NCBI GenBank assembly: GCA_020852175.1
Contig: JADZBH010000019.1
Location: 48,093-112,092 of the forward strand
Reading direction: 5' to 3'
From: Bryobacterales bacterium
Lineage (GTDB): Bacteria; Acidobacteriota; Terriglobia; Bryobacterales; Bryobacteraceae
DNA: 64,000 nt
The position numbers were made by a program, and so were the translations under genes. The notes below the pieces were generated by a model, which saw only the letters and a program-made list of their open reading frames with translations, was not told where the DNA came from and did not search any database. Below are positions 44,883 through 55,184 of this stretch, one piece after another (the stretch's first letter is position 1; the number at the start of each line of letters is the position of its first letter).

Positions 44883-45577
44883 TGACAGCAGCGTTCTGTA
44901 GACAGTGCGGCAAGGCGCTCACGGAGGAAGAGAAGGCTGACTCCTCGACGATCTATTGCGGGGAGTGCGTGGCGGCGCAACCCAAGACGCCACCGTCCGG
45001 CACGGCGGTCCAGCGGCGGCCCATCTCACCGTCCGGCGCCGGTGTCTCCGGCGGGGCCGACACGGGGATTTCGCCGGGGCTCGCCTTCCTGCTGGGCATA
45101 ATGCCGGGCGTGGGAGCGATTTACAACGCCCAATACGCCAAAGGTCTCATCCACGTGGTGATCTTCGGCCTGCTGATCTCGATCGCCGATTCGCCTGGCA
45201 GCAGCGAGATTACGCCTATCTTCGTGGGCCTGATCCCCGCTTTCATCACCTACATGGCCTTCGAGGCTTATCACACGGCCAAGAAACGCGCGGCGGGGAT
45301 CATGGTGGACGAGTTTTCCAGTCTGGTGCCCATGCGGCGGTTTGGCTTTCCCGTGGCTCCGGTGCTGCTGATTGCCAGCGGAGTGGTGTTCCTGTTGAAC
45401 AACCTGGGGGTGCTGCGGTTCAGCCAGTTGTTCCGATGGTGGCCGGTGCTGTTGATCGGCCTGGGCGTCTACATGCTGCTGATGCGCTTGACGGGCGGCA
45501 GCGGCGAGGACCGGAAAGCGCCTCCCTCGGGAGGCCTTCCGGCAGGGTTCCAGGACGAGGTGCGCCATGAACAATAA
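44879..45577 (+). CDS. Zinc-ribbon membrane protein with LiaI/LiaF-like TM domain
   Basis: A 232-residue protein. The N-terminus is a zinc ribbon (FCRQCGKALTEEEKADSSTI then YCGEC: CxxC...CxxC). After a Pro/Ser-rich linker come hydrophobic segments (LAFLLGIMPGVGAIYNAQYA, HVVIFGLLISI, TPIFVGLIPAFITYMAF) and a C-terminal DUF5668-type pair of helices (VLLIASGVVFLLNNLGVLRF, WWPVLLIGLGVYMLL) as in LiaI/LiaF. It is translationally coupled to the anti-sigma gene (ATGA) and overlaps the next gene by 11 bp. Function unknown; a membrane-stress role is inferred from the operon. Confidence 0.85.
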   Translation: MMTAAFCRQCGKALTEEEKADSSTIYCGECVAAQPKTPPSGTAVQRRPISPSGAGVSGGADTGISPGLAFLLGIMPGVGAIYNAQYAKGLIHVVIFGLLISIADSPGSSEITPIFVGLIPAFITYMAFEAYHTAKKRAAGIMVDEFSSLVPMRRFGFPVAPVLLIASGVVFLLNNLGVLRFSQLFRWWPVLLIGLGVYMLLMRLTGGSGEDRKAPPSGGLPAGFQDEVRHEQ

Positions 45578-45779
45578 CCCGGTGCTGATGCGGGCGCTGC
45601 GCGGGCCGGTGCTGATGATGACGCTGGGCGCGATGCTGGTGGCCGATCATTTCACCCAATTTCCATTCAGCCGGACGTGGCCCGTGCTGTTAATCGTCCT
45701 GGGAATCATGAAGTTGCTGGAGCGCGCCGGCCAGGGCATACGGCCCGAGGATCCCAGCGCTCCGATGGGAGGGAACTAG
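45567..45779 (+). CDS. Small LiaI/LiaF-like (DUF5668) membrane protein
   Basis: A 70-residue protein with two hydrophobic helices (about 14-27 and 38-50: PVLMMTLGAMLVADHF, TWPVLLIVLGIMKLLERAG), matching the DUF5668 half-module found at the end of the preceding protein and the start of the following one. It begins inside the upstream gene (11-bp overlap) and ends 2 bp before the next start, so it is part of the operon. Function unknown. Confidence 0.82.
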   Translation: MNNNPVLMRALRGPVLMMTLGAMLVADHFTQFPFSRTWPVLLIVLGIMKLLERAGQGIRPEDPSAPMGGN

Positions 45780-45781
45780 CC

Positions 45782-47251
45782 ATGCCGCGCGGCTCAATCA
45801 TCGGACCTGTCATTCTCATTCTGCTGGGCGGTCTGTTCCTTGTGAACAACGTGAGACCGGATCTTCCGGCGTTGCAACTGGTGGCCGAGTGCTGGCCCTT
45901 CCTGCTGGTGGCCTGGGGGCTGATCCGCCTGGTCGAGATCCTGCTGTGGCACAACCAGGGCAAGACGCTTCCGGCCGCTGGCATCTCCGGGGGCGAGTGG
46001 ATGCTGGCGATCGTGATCACCCTGATGGGTTCAGCGCTGTTTGAAGGCAGGGATCTGGCGCAACGGCTTCACCGCAGCCGGATTACTTACAGGGGGTTGG
46101 AGCTGTTTGGCGAGCAGTTCGACTTCCCGCTGAGCGGCGCGTTTCAGGCCGGGAAGACTCCGCGGATCCAGATCGAGAACCTTCGCGGCAATGCGCGCGT
46201 GGTGGGCGCCGATGGCGAGGAACTGAAGGTGACCGGGCGCAACTCGATTCGCGCCTTCGAGCGCAAGGACGCGGAGAAGACGAACGAACAGTGCCGGTTG
46301 GAGATCGTACAGCAGGGCGATTTGATTGTCGTGCGCACGAACCAGGACAAGGCCTCGGGCGACCAGCGGGTGGAAACGGAGTTGGAGATCATCGTGCCGC
46401 GCGGAGCGACGGTGCAGGGCCGCGGACGGTATGGCGATTTCGATATCTCGGGGATTACCGGCAATGCCGATGTCGATAGCGACAATGCCGGCGTGCGCGT
46501 CTCCGATATCGGCGGCCAGGTACGCGTGAACCTGCGGCGCAGTGACGTGGTGCGGGCGGCGAACGTAAAGGGCAACGTGGAGTTGCGCGGGCGCGGCGCC
46601 GACGTGGAACTGGAAAACGTGGAAGGCACGGTGACGGTGAACGGAGAATTCTCCGGGGATTTGAACTTTCGCCGTATCGCCAAGCCTGTGCGTTTTGAAA
46701 GCGCGCGCACAGACCTGCGGCTGGAGAAACTGAACGGCTCGCTTCAACTCAGCCACGGCCAGCTATCGGCCGAGGACTTCACGGGGCCATTCACGATGCG
46801 CTCGAACTCGAAGGATGTGGATCTGCGGAACTTCACCGGGGCGATTGACTTGCAGGTGGAGCGGGGCGACCTCGAGATTCGTCCGGGACGTACGCCGCTG
46901 TCGGCGATGAACCTGAATACGCGCGGCGGAAATATTGAGTTGATTCTTCCGGAGAAGGCCCAGTTCGCCCTGCAAGCCGAGGTGGACAAGGGTGAGATCG
47001 ATATGGGCCTGCCCGGACAGTGGCGCGTGGAGGAAGCCGGGGGCGGCCAGCGTGTGAAGGGCGCTGCCGGAAATGGTCCCACGCTGACGTTGAGTTCACG
47101 GCGCGGGGAGTTGCGCATCCGTTCTGGAGCGGTGGAGACGGGCAGCCGTACCCAGCTCAGCCTGCCGAGCCCGCCGGAGCCCAATGCCGCGCCGGATGCG
47201 GTTCCACCATCCAGCCCGCCCAGGAAGAATCTGCCGGTGGTTCAGCAGTAA
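45782..47251 (+). CDS. DUF5668-DUF4097 membrane-anchored beta-helix protein
   Basis: A 489-residue protein. The N-terminal 85 residues hold three hydrophobic helices (GPVILILLGGLFLVNNV, CWPFLLVAWGLIRLVEILL, WMLAIVITLMGSALF), again LiaF-like. From about 105 to 440 it is a DUF4097 repeat: successive short strands of the form VNGNVELRGRGADVELENVE and FTGAIDLQVERGDLEIRPGR predict a right-handed beta-helix facing the outside. The tail is Pro-rich and ends in PVVQQ. It closes the ECF operon. DUF4097 proteins accompany envelope-stress regulators in several phyla but their activity is not known. Confidence 0.88.
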   Translation: MPRGSIIGPVILILLGGLFLVNNVRPDLPALQLVAECWPFLLVAWGLIRLVEILLWHNQGKTLPAAGISGGEWMLAIVITLMGSALFEGRDLAQRLHRSRITYRGLELFGEQFDFPLSGAFQAGKTPRIQIENLRGNARVVGADGEELKVTGRNSIRAFERKDAEKTNEQCRLEIVQQGDLIVVRTNQDKASGDQRVETELEIIVPRGATVQGRGRYGDFDISGITGNADVDSDNAGVRVSDIGGQVRVNLRRSDVVRAANVKGNVELRGRGADVELENVEGTVTVNGEFSGDLNFRRIAKPVRFESARTDLRLEKLNGSLQLSHGQLSAEDFTGPFTMRSNSKDVDLRNFTGAIDLQVERGDLEIRPGRTPLSAMNLNTRGGNIELILPEKAQFALQAEVDKGEIDMGLPGQWRVEEAGGGQRVKGAAGNGPTLTLSSRRGELRIRSGAVETGSRTQLSLPSPPEPNAAPDAVPPSSPPRKNLPVVQQ

Positions 47252-47264
47252 AAGCCGGCTGACT

Positions 47265-47621
47265 TTAACCGGCCGCAGGATCCGCGACGCCGTGGCGTTC
47301 CAGCAGCGCCACGGCATTCGTGTTCCCCGAGGAGGCCGCGGCGCGTGCGTGACGCCAGGCGGCGGCCGCGTCCGCGCGAATCGCGTAGATTTCGGCGAGG
47401 GAGATGTGAGCCTCGGCGTGCGATGGGTTCAGACGCACGGCTTCCAGCAGCAGGCCGAGCGCTTCGTCCTGACGGTTTTGCGTGCGGTAGAGTTGGGCCA
47501 AATGGTAGTAGGGGCGGGCGTCGGACGGGTCACGGACGATCCAGGCGGCTTGTTCGGCGATTGCCTCGGCCGTGCCGGAGTCGAGAATCGGGTCGATGAC
47601 CTCCTTGCGCCAAAAGCTCAT
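47265..47621 (-). CDS. Small tetratricopeptide-repeat protein
   Basis: A 118-residue protein with about two to three TPR-like helical pairs (ARPYYHLAQLYRTQNRQDEA, AEAHISLAEIYAIRADAAAA) and no signal peptide. ATG 47621 (MSFWRKEVIDPIL) is preferred over the start at 47666, which would add a Cys/His-rich stretch lacking conservation features. It is convergent with the DUF4097 gene, 13 bp apart. A scaffold role is all that can be inferred. Confidence 0.8.
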   Translation of the reverse strand: MSFWRKEVIDPILDSGTAEAIAEQAAWIVRDPSDARPYYHLAQLYRTQNRQDEALGLLLEAVRLNPSHAEAHISLAEIYAIRADAAAAWRHARAAASSGNTNAVALLERHGVADPAAG

Positions 47622-47683
47622 GGCCTTTATGGTACCGGCGGAATGAGAGCAGCCGCGCGGGTGCATGCTACTCTCAGGAAGGC

Positions 47684-47760
47684 GGGCGCGTAGCTCAGTT
47701 GGTTAGAGCACCTCGTTTACACCGAGGGGGTCCGGGGTTCGAGTCCCTGCGCGCCCACCA
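47684..47760 (+). tRNA. tRNA-Val (anticodon TAC)
   Basis: A complete 77-nt cloverleaf: acceptor GGGCGCG/CGCGCCC, D arm GCTC...GAGC, anticodon stem CCTCG/CGAGG around loop TTTACAC with anticodon TAC, T arm with GGTTCGAGTCC, and encoded CCA. It stands alone between convergent genes. Confidence 0.98.
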
Positions 47761-47776
47761 AATTCCTTCCTTTTGC

Positions 47777-48385
47777 CTACGCCGGAGTGGGCAGCGCAAT
47801 CCCAGGGGCCGTATTCGCCAGTGAATGGCGAGTGAAAAAGTTGCCCGAGCCCGGAACGTTCACCTGGGTGCCGGGATTGCGGCCGGGCGAACTACTGACC
47901 ACCTCGCTGCCGCCCGCGATGTAATTCACAATCTGAGGGTGGCTGCCGAACCAGGCCGAGAGGCTGGCGCCAGCGACGAGCGGGGCCGGGTTGACCGTGC
48001 TGGCTGGCAGGCCTGTCCGCACCGAAGCGTAGGCGGCGAGACCGCCGCCGAGCGAATGGCCGCACAACTGCAGACTGGGATAGAGGCGGCTGCAGCGGTT
48101 GGCGAGGCCGAGTGCCTGTGGGTATTGAATGGGAAGCACGCCCACTACCTGTGCGCCATCGGCCAGGACGTCGCGCACGGAATCGGTTCCGGCATAGGCG
48201 AGCACGGCGCGGCCAGGGGTGGCTGCGGGACGGATGAGAATCGCCTTGAACCCGGTGAACATGGTGGCCCAGGCGTCGATCACTTCCCAGATGGCGCCCC
48301 CTTGAAACTTGTATCTTTGCCCGCTGTTGGCGTCGTAGGCGAGGTAGCAGCAGGACTTCGTTTCCGCGAGTGTAAGCATCGACAT
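47777..48385 (-). CDS. Lipase-class-3-like alpha/beta hydrolase
   Basis: A 202-residue protein with the nucleophile elbow GHSLGG (Ser111), an upstream AYAGTDS motif resembling the oxyanion F-R-G-T segment of class 3 lipases, and a late His (about 187, in FTRHSLAN) that could complete the triad. There is no signal peptide. GGAG precedes ATG 48385 by six bases. It lies 28 bp after the nitrilase gene on the same strand, possibly cotranscribed. It probably hydrolyses an ester; the substrate is unknown. Confidence 0.75.
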   Translation of the reverse strand: MSMLTLAETKSCCYLAYDANSGQRYKFQGGAIWEVIDAWATMFTGFKAILIRPAATPGRAVLAYAGTDSVRDVLADGAQVVGVLPIQYPQALGLANRCSRLYPSLQLCGHSLGGGLAAYASVRTGLPASTVNPAPLVAGASLSAWFGSHPQIVNYIAGGSEVVSSSPGRNPGTQVNVPGSGNFFTRHSLANTAPGIALPTPA

Positions 48386-48413
48386 GGTTGCTCCAAGGTA
48401 GCCGGTCAGGATT

Positions 48414-49316
48414 TCAGTCTAATTCCAACCGGCCGCTCACGACCGCCGCTTGAGGGTGTTCGTTCACATGCAGGCGGAAGATGTCGGGCCGTGCGTAGTG
48501 GCCGGTGACGTCGAGGTCGAACCGCGCCTCGGCAATGAGGGCGGAATCGACTTCGGCGGTGAGAATGGCCTCCCGGTCATGGACGGGGCCGGCGAGCACG
48601 TCGCCGAGAGGCCCAACGATGACGCTGCCTCCGCGAATGATCTCCCTCGGCGAATCGCCGAAACGGGCGTACTGGCAGGCGGCGAGCACATAGCAGCGGC
48701 CCTCGGCGGCGATGTGGCGCATGGAACTTTGCCATACCTCGCGGTCGTCCACCGTGGGCGCGCAGTACAGTTGAATGCCCTTGCCGTACATTGTGGTGCG
48801 CAGGAGAGGCATGTAATTTTCCCAGCAGATGACCGCGCCGGCGAGGCCGAAGCCGGTGTCCACCACCGGAAGCGTGGAGCCGTCGCCAAAGCCCCAGACG
48901 AGCCTTTCAAGCGCGGTGGGCATCAGTTTGCGGTGCTTTGCGGCGAGCGTGCCGTCGGGCGCGAAAAACAGTACGGTGCAGTAGAGCGTGCCGCCGCCGC
49001 GTTCGATGACGCCGATGACCAGCCAGATCGCATGGGCGCGGGCCGCTTCGCCCAGGCGGGCCGTGGCTGCGGAGGGCACGTCGAGAGCGCTCTCGAAATA
49101 GCGGCGAAACTCGGCCCGGCCCTCATGGCTGCGCGAGCCGAGCAGCGTGCCGAAGGACGCGCCTTTGGGATAGCCGGTAAGAAACGCCTCGGGGAAAACG
49201 GCGAGCCGGGCGCCCGTGGCGGCGGCCTCGGCTAAAAGGCGCTCGGCGTTGGCGAGGCCGGCCTCGAGGTTGTACAACGAGGCGCCCGCCTGAATCACGG
49301 CGACGGTAGTGGACAC
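48414..49316 (-). CDS. Carbon-nitrogen hydrolase (nitrilase family)
   Basis: A 300-residue nitrilase-superfamily enzyme with the complete triad: Glu43 (AVFPEAFLTGYP), Lys130 (AKHRKLMPT) and Cys164 (GAVICWENYMPL). The CWENYMPLLR and HRKLMPT contexts are those of true nitrilases, which convert nitriles to acids plus ammonia, rather than amidases, though the natural substrate is unknown. The start is GTG 49316; the frame continues upstream to 49478, but that part is antisense to nothing recognisable and has no family match. Confidence 0.9.
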   Translation of the reverse strand: MSTTVAVIQAGASLYNLEAGLANAERLLAEAAATGARLAVFPEAFLTGYPKGASFGTLLGSRSHEGRAEFRRYFESALDVPSAATARLGEAARAHAIWLVIGVIERGGGTLYCTVLFFAPDGTLAAKHRKLMPTALERLVWGFGDGSTLPVVDTGFGLAGAVICWENYMPLLRTTMYGKGIQLYCAPTVDDREVWQSSMRHIAAEGRCYVLAACQYARFGDSPREIIRGGSVIVGPLGDVLAGPVHDREAILTAEVDSALIAEARFDLDVTGHYARPDIFRLHVNEHPQAAVVSGRLELD

Positions 49317-49347
49317 GCCGGTAGTGTACCAACGTGGGGGCGTGGCG

Positions 49348-50334
49348 CTACACCACCAGGGACGGACCGCGTTTCCCCCCGCCTTTCGCCTGATCGTGCA
49401 TCCACACGATGGCGTCAGGGTTGTGCATAAAGGCGTCCAGCAGGCACTCCACGCAGAAGGCCGCTTCGCTTTCGTCACCGGCAGTGTATACCGCGGAGAC
49501 GCGAGGCGGGTTCTTGGTCAGCCCCGCCAGAAACTCGTACACATAGCCATTGGCCGCCCGCGCCTTTTTCAGGACCCGTTTCGCCTTCTCGTGGCTATTC
49601 GACATCACCAGCATGAGGACGTTGGCGTAGAGGAAGACAGACGAGCCGTCATTCTGGTACCGCGCCAGCAACTGCCCGGCGCGGTGCATCTCGCCCATGC
49701 GAAGATAGCAGCCGATCAAAAAGTAGCGAACCCCCTGGTTGTCGTTGGGGCAGAGATCGAGCATCTCCTCGTAGTGGGAGACGCAGTCGAGCATGCGTCC
49801 GTCCAGGGAGCAGACTTCGGCGAGCGCCGCTCTGGCGCGCATATAAGGGCGCGTCTCCTGGATCATCCAAAAGTGTCCCTTGTTTTTGTTGAAGAACGCC
49901 GCGCCTCCCAGACGCTCCGCCGCCGTTCTGACGGCACGCTCCAGTAACGTGATGGCCTGCTCCGCTGTCCGGGCTTCGCGCGATTCAAACACCAATGCAT
50001 CCGCGCAGTCGGGATCGAGATCGAGGGCCTGCTTGTACAGGCGCCTGGCGGCGGCGTCCGACGGGGCCTCCCCGGCGTCCCAGCACAGTTCCTGTGCCTG
50101 GCGCCTGGGGTCCGTGCGGGTTGGCTGGTTTAGTGTGGAGGAAGCCTTCAGCGTCCCATCCTTCAGTTGCTCCCGCAGAAATGCGTTCATCTCGTCGATG
50201 CTTTCGAATTCGCGCTCCGAAAGCAGAGTATGCACCTCGTCCATCAACCGCTCCATGCGGCCCCCTGTCAACGCCGCGGGGGGAGCGTTGGAGTGAACCA
50301 TTTTGGGCTTTGCCTTCTCCGTTTTGCGCGCCAT
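49348..50334 (-). CDS. Tetratricopeptide-repeat protein of unknown function
   Basis: A 328-residue, probably cytoplasmic protein with TPR-like helical repeats (RRLYKQALDLDPDCADALVF, CVSHYEEMLDLCPNDNQGVR, YFLIGCYLRMGEMHRAGQLL). The segment from YEEMLDLCPNDNQG to SSVFLYANVLMLV resembles the eukaryotic ST7/TPR family and related bacterial proteins; this is recollection of a pattern, not a search. ATG 50334 (MARKTEKAKPK) is the natural start. It is divergent from gnd. No function can be assigned. Confidence 0.82.
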   Translation of the reverse strand: MARKTEKAKPKMVHSNAPPAALTGGRMERLMDEVHTLLSEREFESIDEMNAFLREQLKDGTLKASSTLNQPTRTDPRRQAQELCWDAGEAPSDAAARRLYKQALDLDPDCADALVFESREARTAEQAITLLERAVRTAAERLGGAAFFNKNKGHFWMIQETRPYMRARAALAEVCSLDGRMLDCVSHYEEMLDLCPNDNQGVRYFLIGCYLRMGEMHRAGQLLARYQNDGSSVFLYANVLMLVMSNSHEKAKRVLKKARAANGYVYEFLAGLTKNPPRVSAVYTAGDESEAAFCVECLLDAFMHNPDAIVWMHDQAKGGGKRGPSLVV

Positions 50335-50478
50335 GAATGTTGAGTATAGTCCGCCGCGGAGATGAAGGCGTCCACCGGATTGGGCGTAAACTAGGGAAGA
50401 ATCCCCGTGCACCAGCTTCACGACATTCACGATTCGCCGGACGCGGTGCGCATGTTGCGGGTGTGAGCAGGAGAACTC

Positions 50479-51936
<1,458 letters not shown>

Positions 51937-51966
51937 ACGCACGGCGCCTGATTGGGAGACCACTAC

Positions 51967-53049
51967 ATGAGCTATGGACTGAACATCCGCAAGGAGGCCG
52001 CCCTGGATTTCGCGGCCGTCGGCGCCCTCATCCACCGTCTGGATCCGGGCATCATCCCCTTCCGCAAGGCCTCTCGCTGCGACATTCACGTGTCGGGCGG
52101 TGAATTCAACGTCGCCGCCAACCTGGCGGACTGTTTCGGCATGAAGACTGGCGTTGTTTCGGCGATCGCCGACTATCCGATTGGCGAGTTGATCGCCGAG
52201 CGCGTGCGCGCGATGGGCGTGCGCGGCTTCTTCAAGCATTTCAAACACAACGGCGTGAACGGCCCGAACATGGCCACGGTGTATTCCGACCGCGGCCAGG
52301 GCGTGCGCGCCCCGGTGGTGTTCTACAACCGGTCGAACGAGGCGGCCGCCCAGTTGAAGCCCGGCGACTTCGATTGGGCGTCGATTTTCGCGGGCGGCGT
52401 GCGATGGTTCCACTCGGGCGGCATCTTCGCGGCGCTGTCGGAGACGACATCGGAGGTCATTATCGAAGGCATGAAGGCCGCCAAGGCCGCCGGCGCCATC
52501 GTCAGCTTCGACCTGAACTTCCGCGCCAAGCTCTGGAATATCTGGGGTGGCGAGAAGAAGGCCGTCGAGGTGATCGCGCGGATCGTCGATAACGTCGATG
52601 TGCTGGTGGGCAACGAAGAAGACCTGCAGATGGGACTCGGTATTCCGGGACCTGAAGTCGCGTCAAAGTCCAAGTTGGATCCGAGCGCTTTTTTCGGCAT
52701 GATCGGCCGGGTGGTGAAGAAGCATCCCAAGGTGAAGATCGTGGCGACGACGCTGCGCGAGGTGCATTCGACGAACCGGCACTCGTGGAGCGCCGTGGCG
52801 TGGGTGGACGGCAAGACCTACCAGGCTCCGACGGCCGAGTTGGATGTGTTGGACCGTGTGGGCGGCGGCGACGGCTACGCGGCGGGCTTCATTTATGGCA
52901 TCCTTACGGGCCGCGATCCGCAAGAGGCCGTGAATCTGGGTTGGGCGCACGGCGCGCTGCTGACCACTTTCCCTGGCGACACGACGATGGCCACCGTGGA
53001 TCAGGTGGAAGCGTTCGCCAAAGGCGGGTCGGCGCGCATCCAGCGCTAG
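51967..53049 (+). CDS. PfkB family carbohydrate kinase
   Basis: A 360-residue ribokinase-type kinase with the N-terminal GGEFNVAANLADCFG substrate motif and, near residue 300, the anion-hole/catalytic-base motif DRVGGGDGYAAGF (a GGGD variant of GAGD). The VVFYNRSNEAAAQLKPGDFD segment resembles 2-keto-3-deoxygluconate kinases, so KdgK is my best guess; other sugars are possible. ATG 51967 has GGGAG nine bases upstream. It follows gnd closely and probably shares its transcript. Confidence 0.88.
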   Translation: MSYGLNIRKEAALDFAAVGALIHRLDPGIIPFRKASRCDIHVSGGEFNVAANLADCFGMKTGVVSAIADYPIGELIAERVRAMGVRGFFKHFKHNGVNGPNMATVYSDRGQGVRAPVVFYNRSNEAAAQLKPGDFDWASIFAGGVRWFHSGGIFAALSETTSEVIIEGMKAAKAAGAIVSFDLNFRAKLWNIWGGEKKAVEVIARIVDNVDVLVGNEEDLQMGLGIPGPEVASKSKLDPSAFFGMIGRVVKKHPKVKIVATTLREVHSTNRHSWSAVAWVDGKTYQAPTAELDVLDRVGGGDGYAAGFIYGILTGRDPQEAVNLGWAHGALLTTFPGDTTMATVDQVEAFAKGGSARIQR

Positions 53050-53094
53050 CTCGCGTCCGTTTCGGCGCCGGCGGGAAGGGCGTGGTGATGCGGA

Positions 53095-54108
53095 TCAGCC
53101 CTTCCCCGTGCGGTGCGCCACGGCGATGGCGTGCCGCAAGCGGTCCCAACTCAACGCGGCGTCAACGGTACAGTCCGCGCCGAGGATGAACTGGGTTGGC
53201 GCACTGGCGATGGTCTGCTTGACCTCGGCTTCTACTTGCGCGTCGCTTCCCTTGGCCAGAATGCCATGCCGGTCAAGTCCTCCCATGCACGGCTTTCGGA
53301 AGTGGCGGCTGATCTGTTGCCAGCTCAGTTGCCGTGCCGTGAGCTTGGGATTGCAGTTGACGACGTGGCCCGGGTAGTCGCGCACGGCATCGTAATCAGC
53401 GTACGGCGCGTTGTAATCGCATACGTGAAGAATGTTGAACACGCAGGAACGCTGGGCTTCGCCCATGGCGACGAGGTCCGCCGGTTTTACATACTTCGTG
53501 AACAGCTCCCGGTTGGCGAGAAGACCGGCTTCAGAACCCTGCGTGGACATATAGAAGCCGTCGACACCAGCCTGAATGCAGGCGCGCACGAAGATCATCT
53601 GGCTCTCGATGAGAACATCGAGGCCTTTCTTCACGGCATCCGGATTCTCGGCGAGGTGCTGCCGCAGAACGGCCGGCGTGGCGCACTGCCCGGCGGACAT
53701 ATATGGCGAGTAGAGCGTCATCAGAATGAGCGCATCCCGTTTGGCGTCGCGCACAAGGTCTCGCACGGTGACCAGAAGCGGCTCGTAGAAATCGATCTTG
53801 CGGAGCGTGAGTTTCGACCAATCGGAAGGCTTCGCGAGAAAGGGTTGACGCTCGTAGGCCTGCTCGAACTGGACCTTCACGAAATCCATGTCCGTATGCC
53901 GGAAGAACTCCATGTGACGGCGGGCGGCGGCGGAGCCGTTCTTGTAGCCAGAGCCGAAATGGAGGAAGAAGGCGGCCGGGGTGTAGTGCGGAACGGTTGT
54001 GCCAGCCAGCCACTGCATCATCCGTTCACGCTTATTCTTGGGTGCGGCGTTCGCCGCCCAAGGGGAGGCGGCAAGAGCTGCCGTGCTGAGGAAGACGCGA
54101 CGTTTCAT
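53095..54108 (-). CDS. Tat-exported uroporphyrinogen decarboxylase-like protein
   Basis: A 337-residue UroD/MtaA-fold protein: FFLHFGSGYKNG in the N-terminal part, DFVKVQFEQAYERQP, ACIQAGVDGFYMSTQGSEAG in the barrel and QFILGADCTVDAAL near the C-terminus, matching UroD-like proteins common in Planctomycetes and Acidobacteria that are not haem enzymes. ATG 54108 begins MKRRVFLSTAALAASPWAAN, a short Tat-like leader, with AAGGGG upstream; the frame is open to 54204 but the extra residues lack a signal. Export argues against porphyrin synthesis; a sugar or C1-transfer role is guessed. Confidence 0.8.
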   Translation of the reverse strand: MKRRVFLSTAALAASPWAANAAPKNKRERMMQWLAGTTVPHYTPAAFFLHFGSGYKNGSAAARRHMEFFRHTDMDFVKVQFEQAYERQPFLAKPSDWSKLTLRKIDFYEPLLVTVRDLVRDAKRDALILMTLYSPYMSAGQCATPAVLRQHLAENPDAVKKGLDVLIESQMIFVRACIQAGVDGFYMSTQGSEAGLLANRELFTKYVKPADLVAMGEAQRSCVFNILHVCDYNAPYADYDAVRDYPGHVVNCNPKLTARQLSWQQISRHFRKPCMGGLDRHGILAKGSDAQVEAEVKQTIASAPTQFILGADCTVDAALSWDRLRHAIAVAHRTGKG

Positions 54109-54215
54109 GGTGAACCCCTTCGACCGCGCCGCCGCGGCTTTCATGGCCGGTTGCGCAGCGGCCCCACCATGATATCCGAGGTCACGCAGAAGAGTGACGT
54201 ACACTGCAAGGTTAG

Positions 54216-55142
54216 ATGGAGCAGACGCGCTTTCCGCAGGGCATTTTGGTTAGTTGTGAAATTCCATGGGATGAGCATGAGGAACTGATCGAGGATCTCT
54301 TTCGAGACGAGGTCCGCCGCGCCGTGGGGAACGGATTCCGCAACCTGTACGTGTTCGGCACGGCGGGCGAAGGGCACGCCGTCGATACGCGGCGCTTCCG
54401 CCAGGCCGTGCAGGTGTTCGCGGAGGAGACGCGGAACCCCGAGCTTATGCCGCAGATTGGCGTGATCGCCCTTTCGACCATGCAGTTTCACGAGCGCCTG
54501 GGAATTGCTTACGACGCGGGATTCCGCATGTTTCAAATCTCGCTGCCGAGTTGGGGCGCGTTGACCGATCGTGAGGTGCTGGCCTTCTTCCACGATGTCT
54601 GCGGAGCGTTTCCCGACGCGCGGTTTTTGCACTATAACCTGGCGCGGGCCAAGCGCATGCTCACGGCGGACGACTATCGCCGGCTGATCGGCGCGATCCC
54701 GAATCTCGTCGCGACCAAGAACACCGGGCTGACACCGCGCGGCATTACGGAGATGCTGCGGAAGGCCGGCGCTCTGCAGCACTTCGTTGCCGAGGACCAG
54801 TTCGCCATCGGTTGCCTGACGGGCGAATGCTCGTTGCTGAGTTCTTCGGGCAAGGCTTTCCCGGCAAAGGCGCGACGGTTCTTCGAGTTGGGTGTGACGA
54901 AGCAATTCGACCAGTTGTTTCCCATGCTGGCCGGCTATCACAAGGCAATCGACGAGATTCTACTGGAGCCCGCCGCGGGGCTGAACCTGATGGACGGGGC
55001 GTACGACAAGGCAATGGTACGGCTATCGACGCCGGAGTTTCCTCTGCGCCTGCTCTCACCCTATTCGGCGATGCCGGATGACGTATTCGAAACGTGCCGG
55101 CGGACCCTGATCGAGCGATACCATGATTGGCTGGAGCCGTAG
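54216..55142 (+). CDS. Dihydrodipicolinate synthase family aldolase
   Basis: A 308-residue class I aldolase of the DapA/NanA superfamily. The Schiff-base Lys168 lies in NLVATKNTG and the proton-relay Tyr140 in FLHYNLARAKR; the FGTAGEGHAVDTRRFRQAVQ segment corresponds to the GTTGE loop in altered form (GTAGEG). Altered loops are usual in sugar-acid aldolases and lyases rather than true lysine-pathway DapA, so a 2-keto-sugar acid substrate is more likely. It is divergent from the UroD-like gene. It is the last chromosomal gene before the mobile element. Confidence 0.88.
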   Translation: MEQTRFPQGILVSCEIPWDEHEELIEDLFRDEVRRAVGNGFRNLYVFGTAGEGHAVDTRRFRQAVQVFAEETRNPELMPQIGVIALSTMQFHERLGIAYDAGFRMFQISLPSWGALTDREVLAFFHDVCGAFPDARFLHYNLARAKRMLTADDYRRLIGAIPNLVATKNTGLTPRGITEMLRKAGALQHFVAEDQFAIGCLTGECSLLSSSGKAFPAKARRFFELGVTKQFDQLFPMLAGYHKAIDEILLEPAAGLNLMDGAYDKAMVRLSTPEFPLRLLSPYSAMPDDVFETCRRTLIERYHDWLEP

Positions 55143-55184
55143 AGACAAGTTGGCGTAGAGTCGGGCGCTAAGCTATTGAAAACA

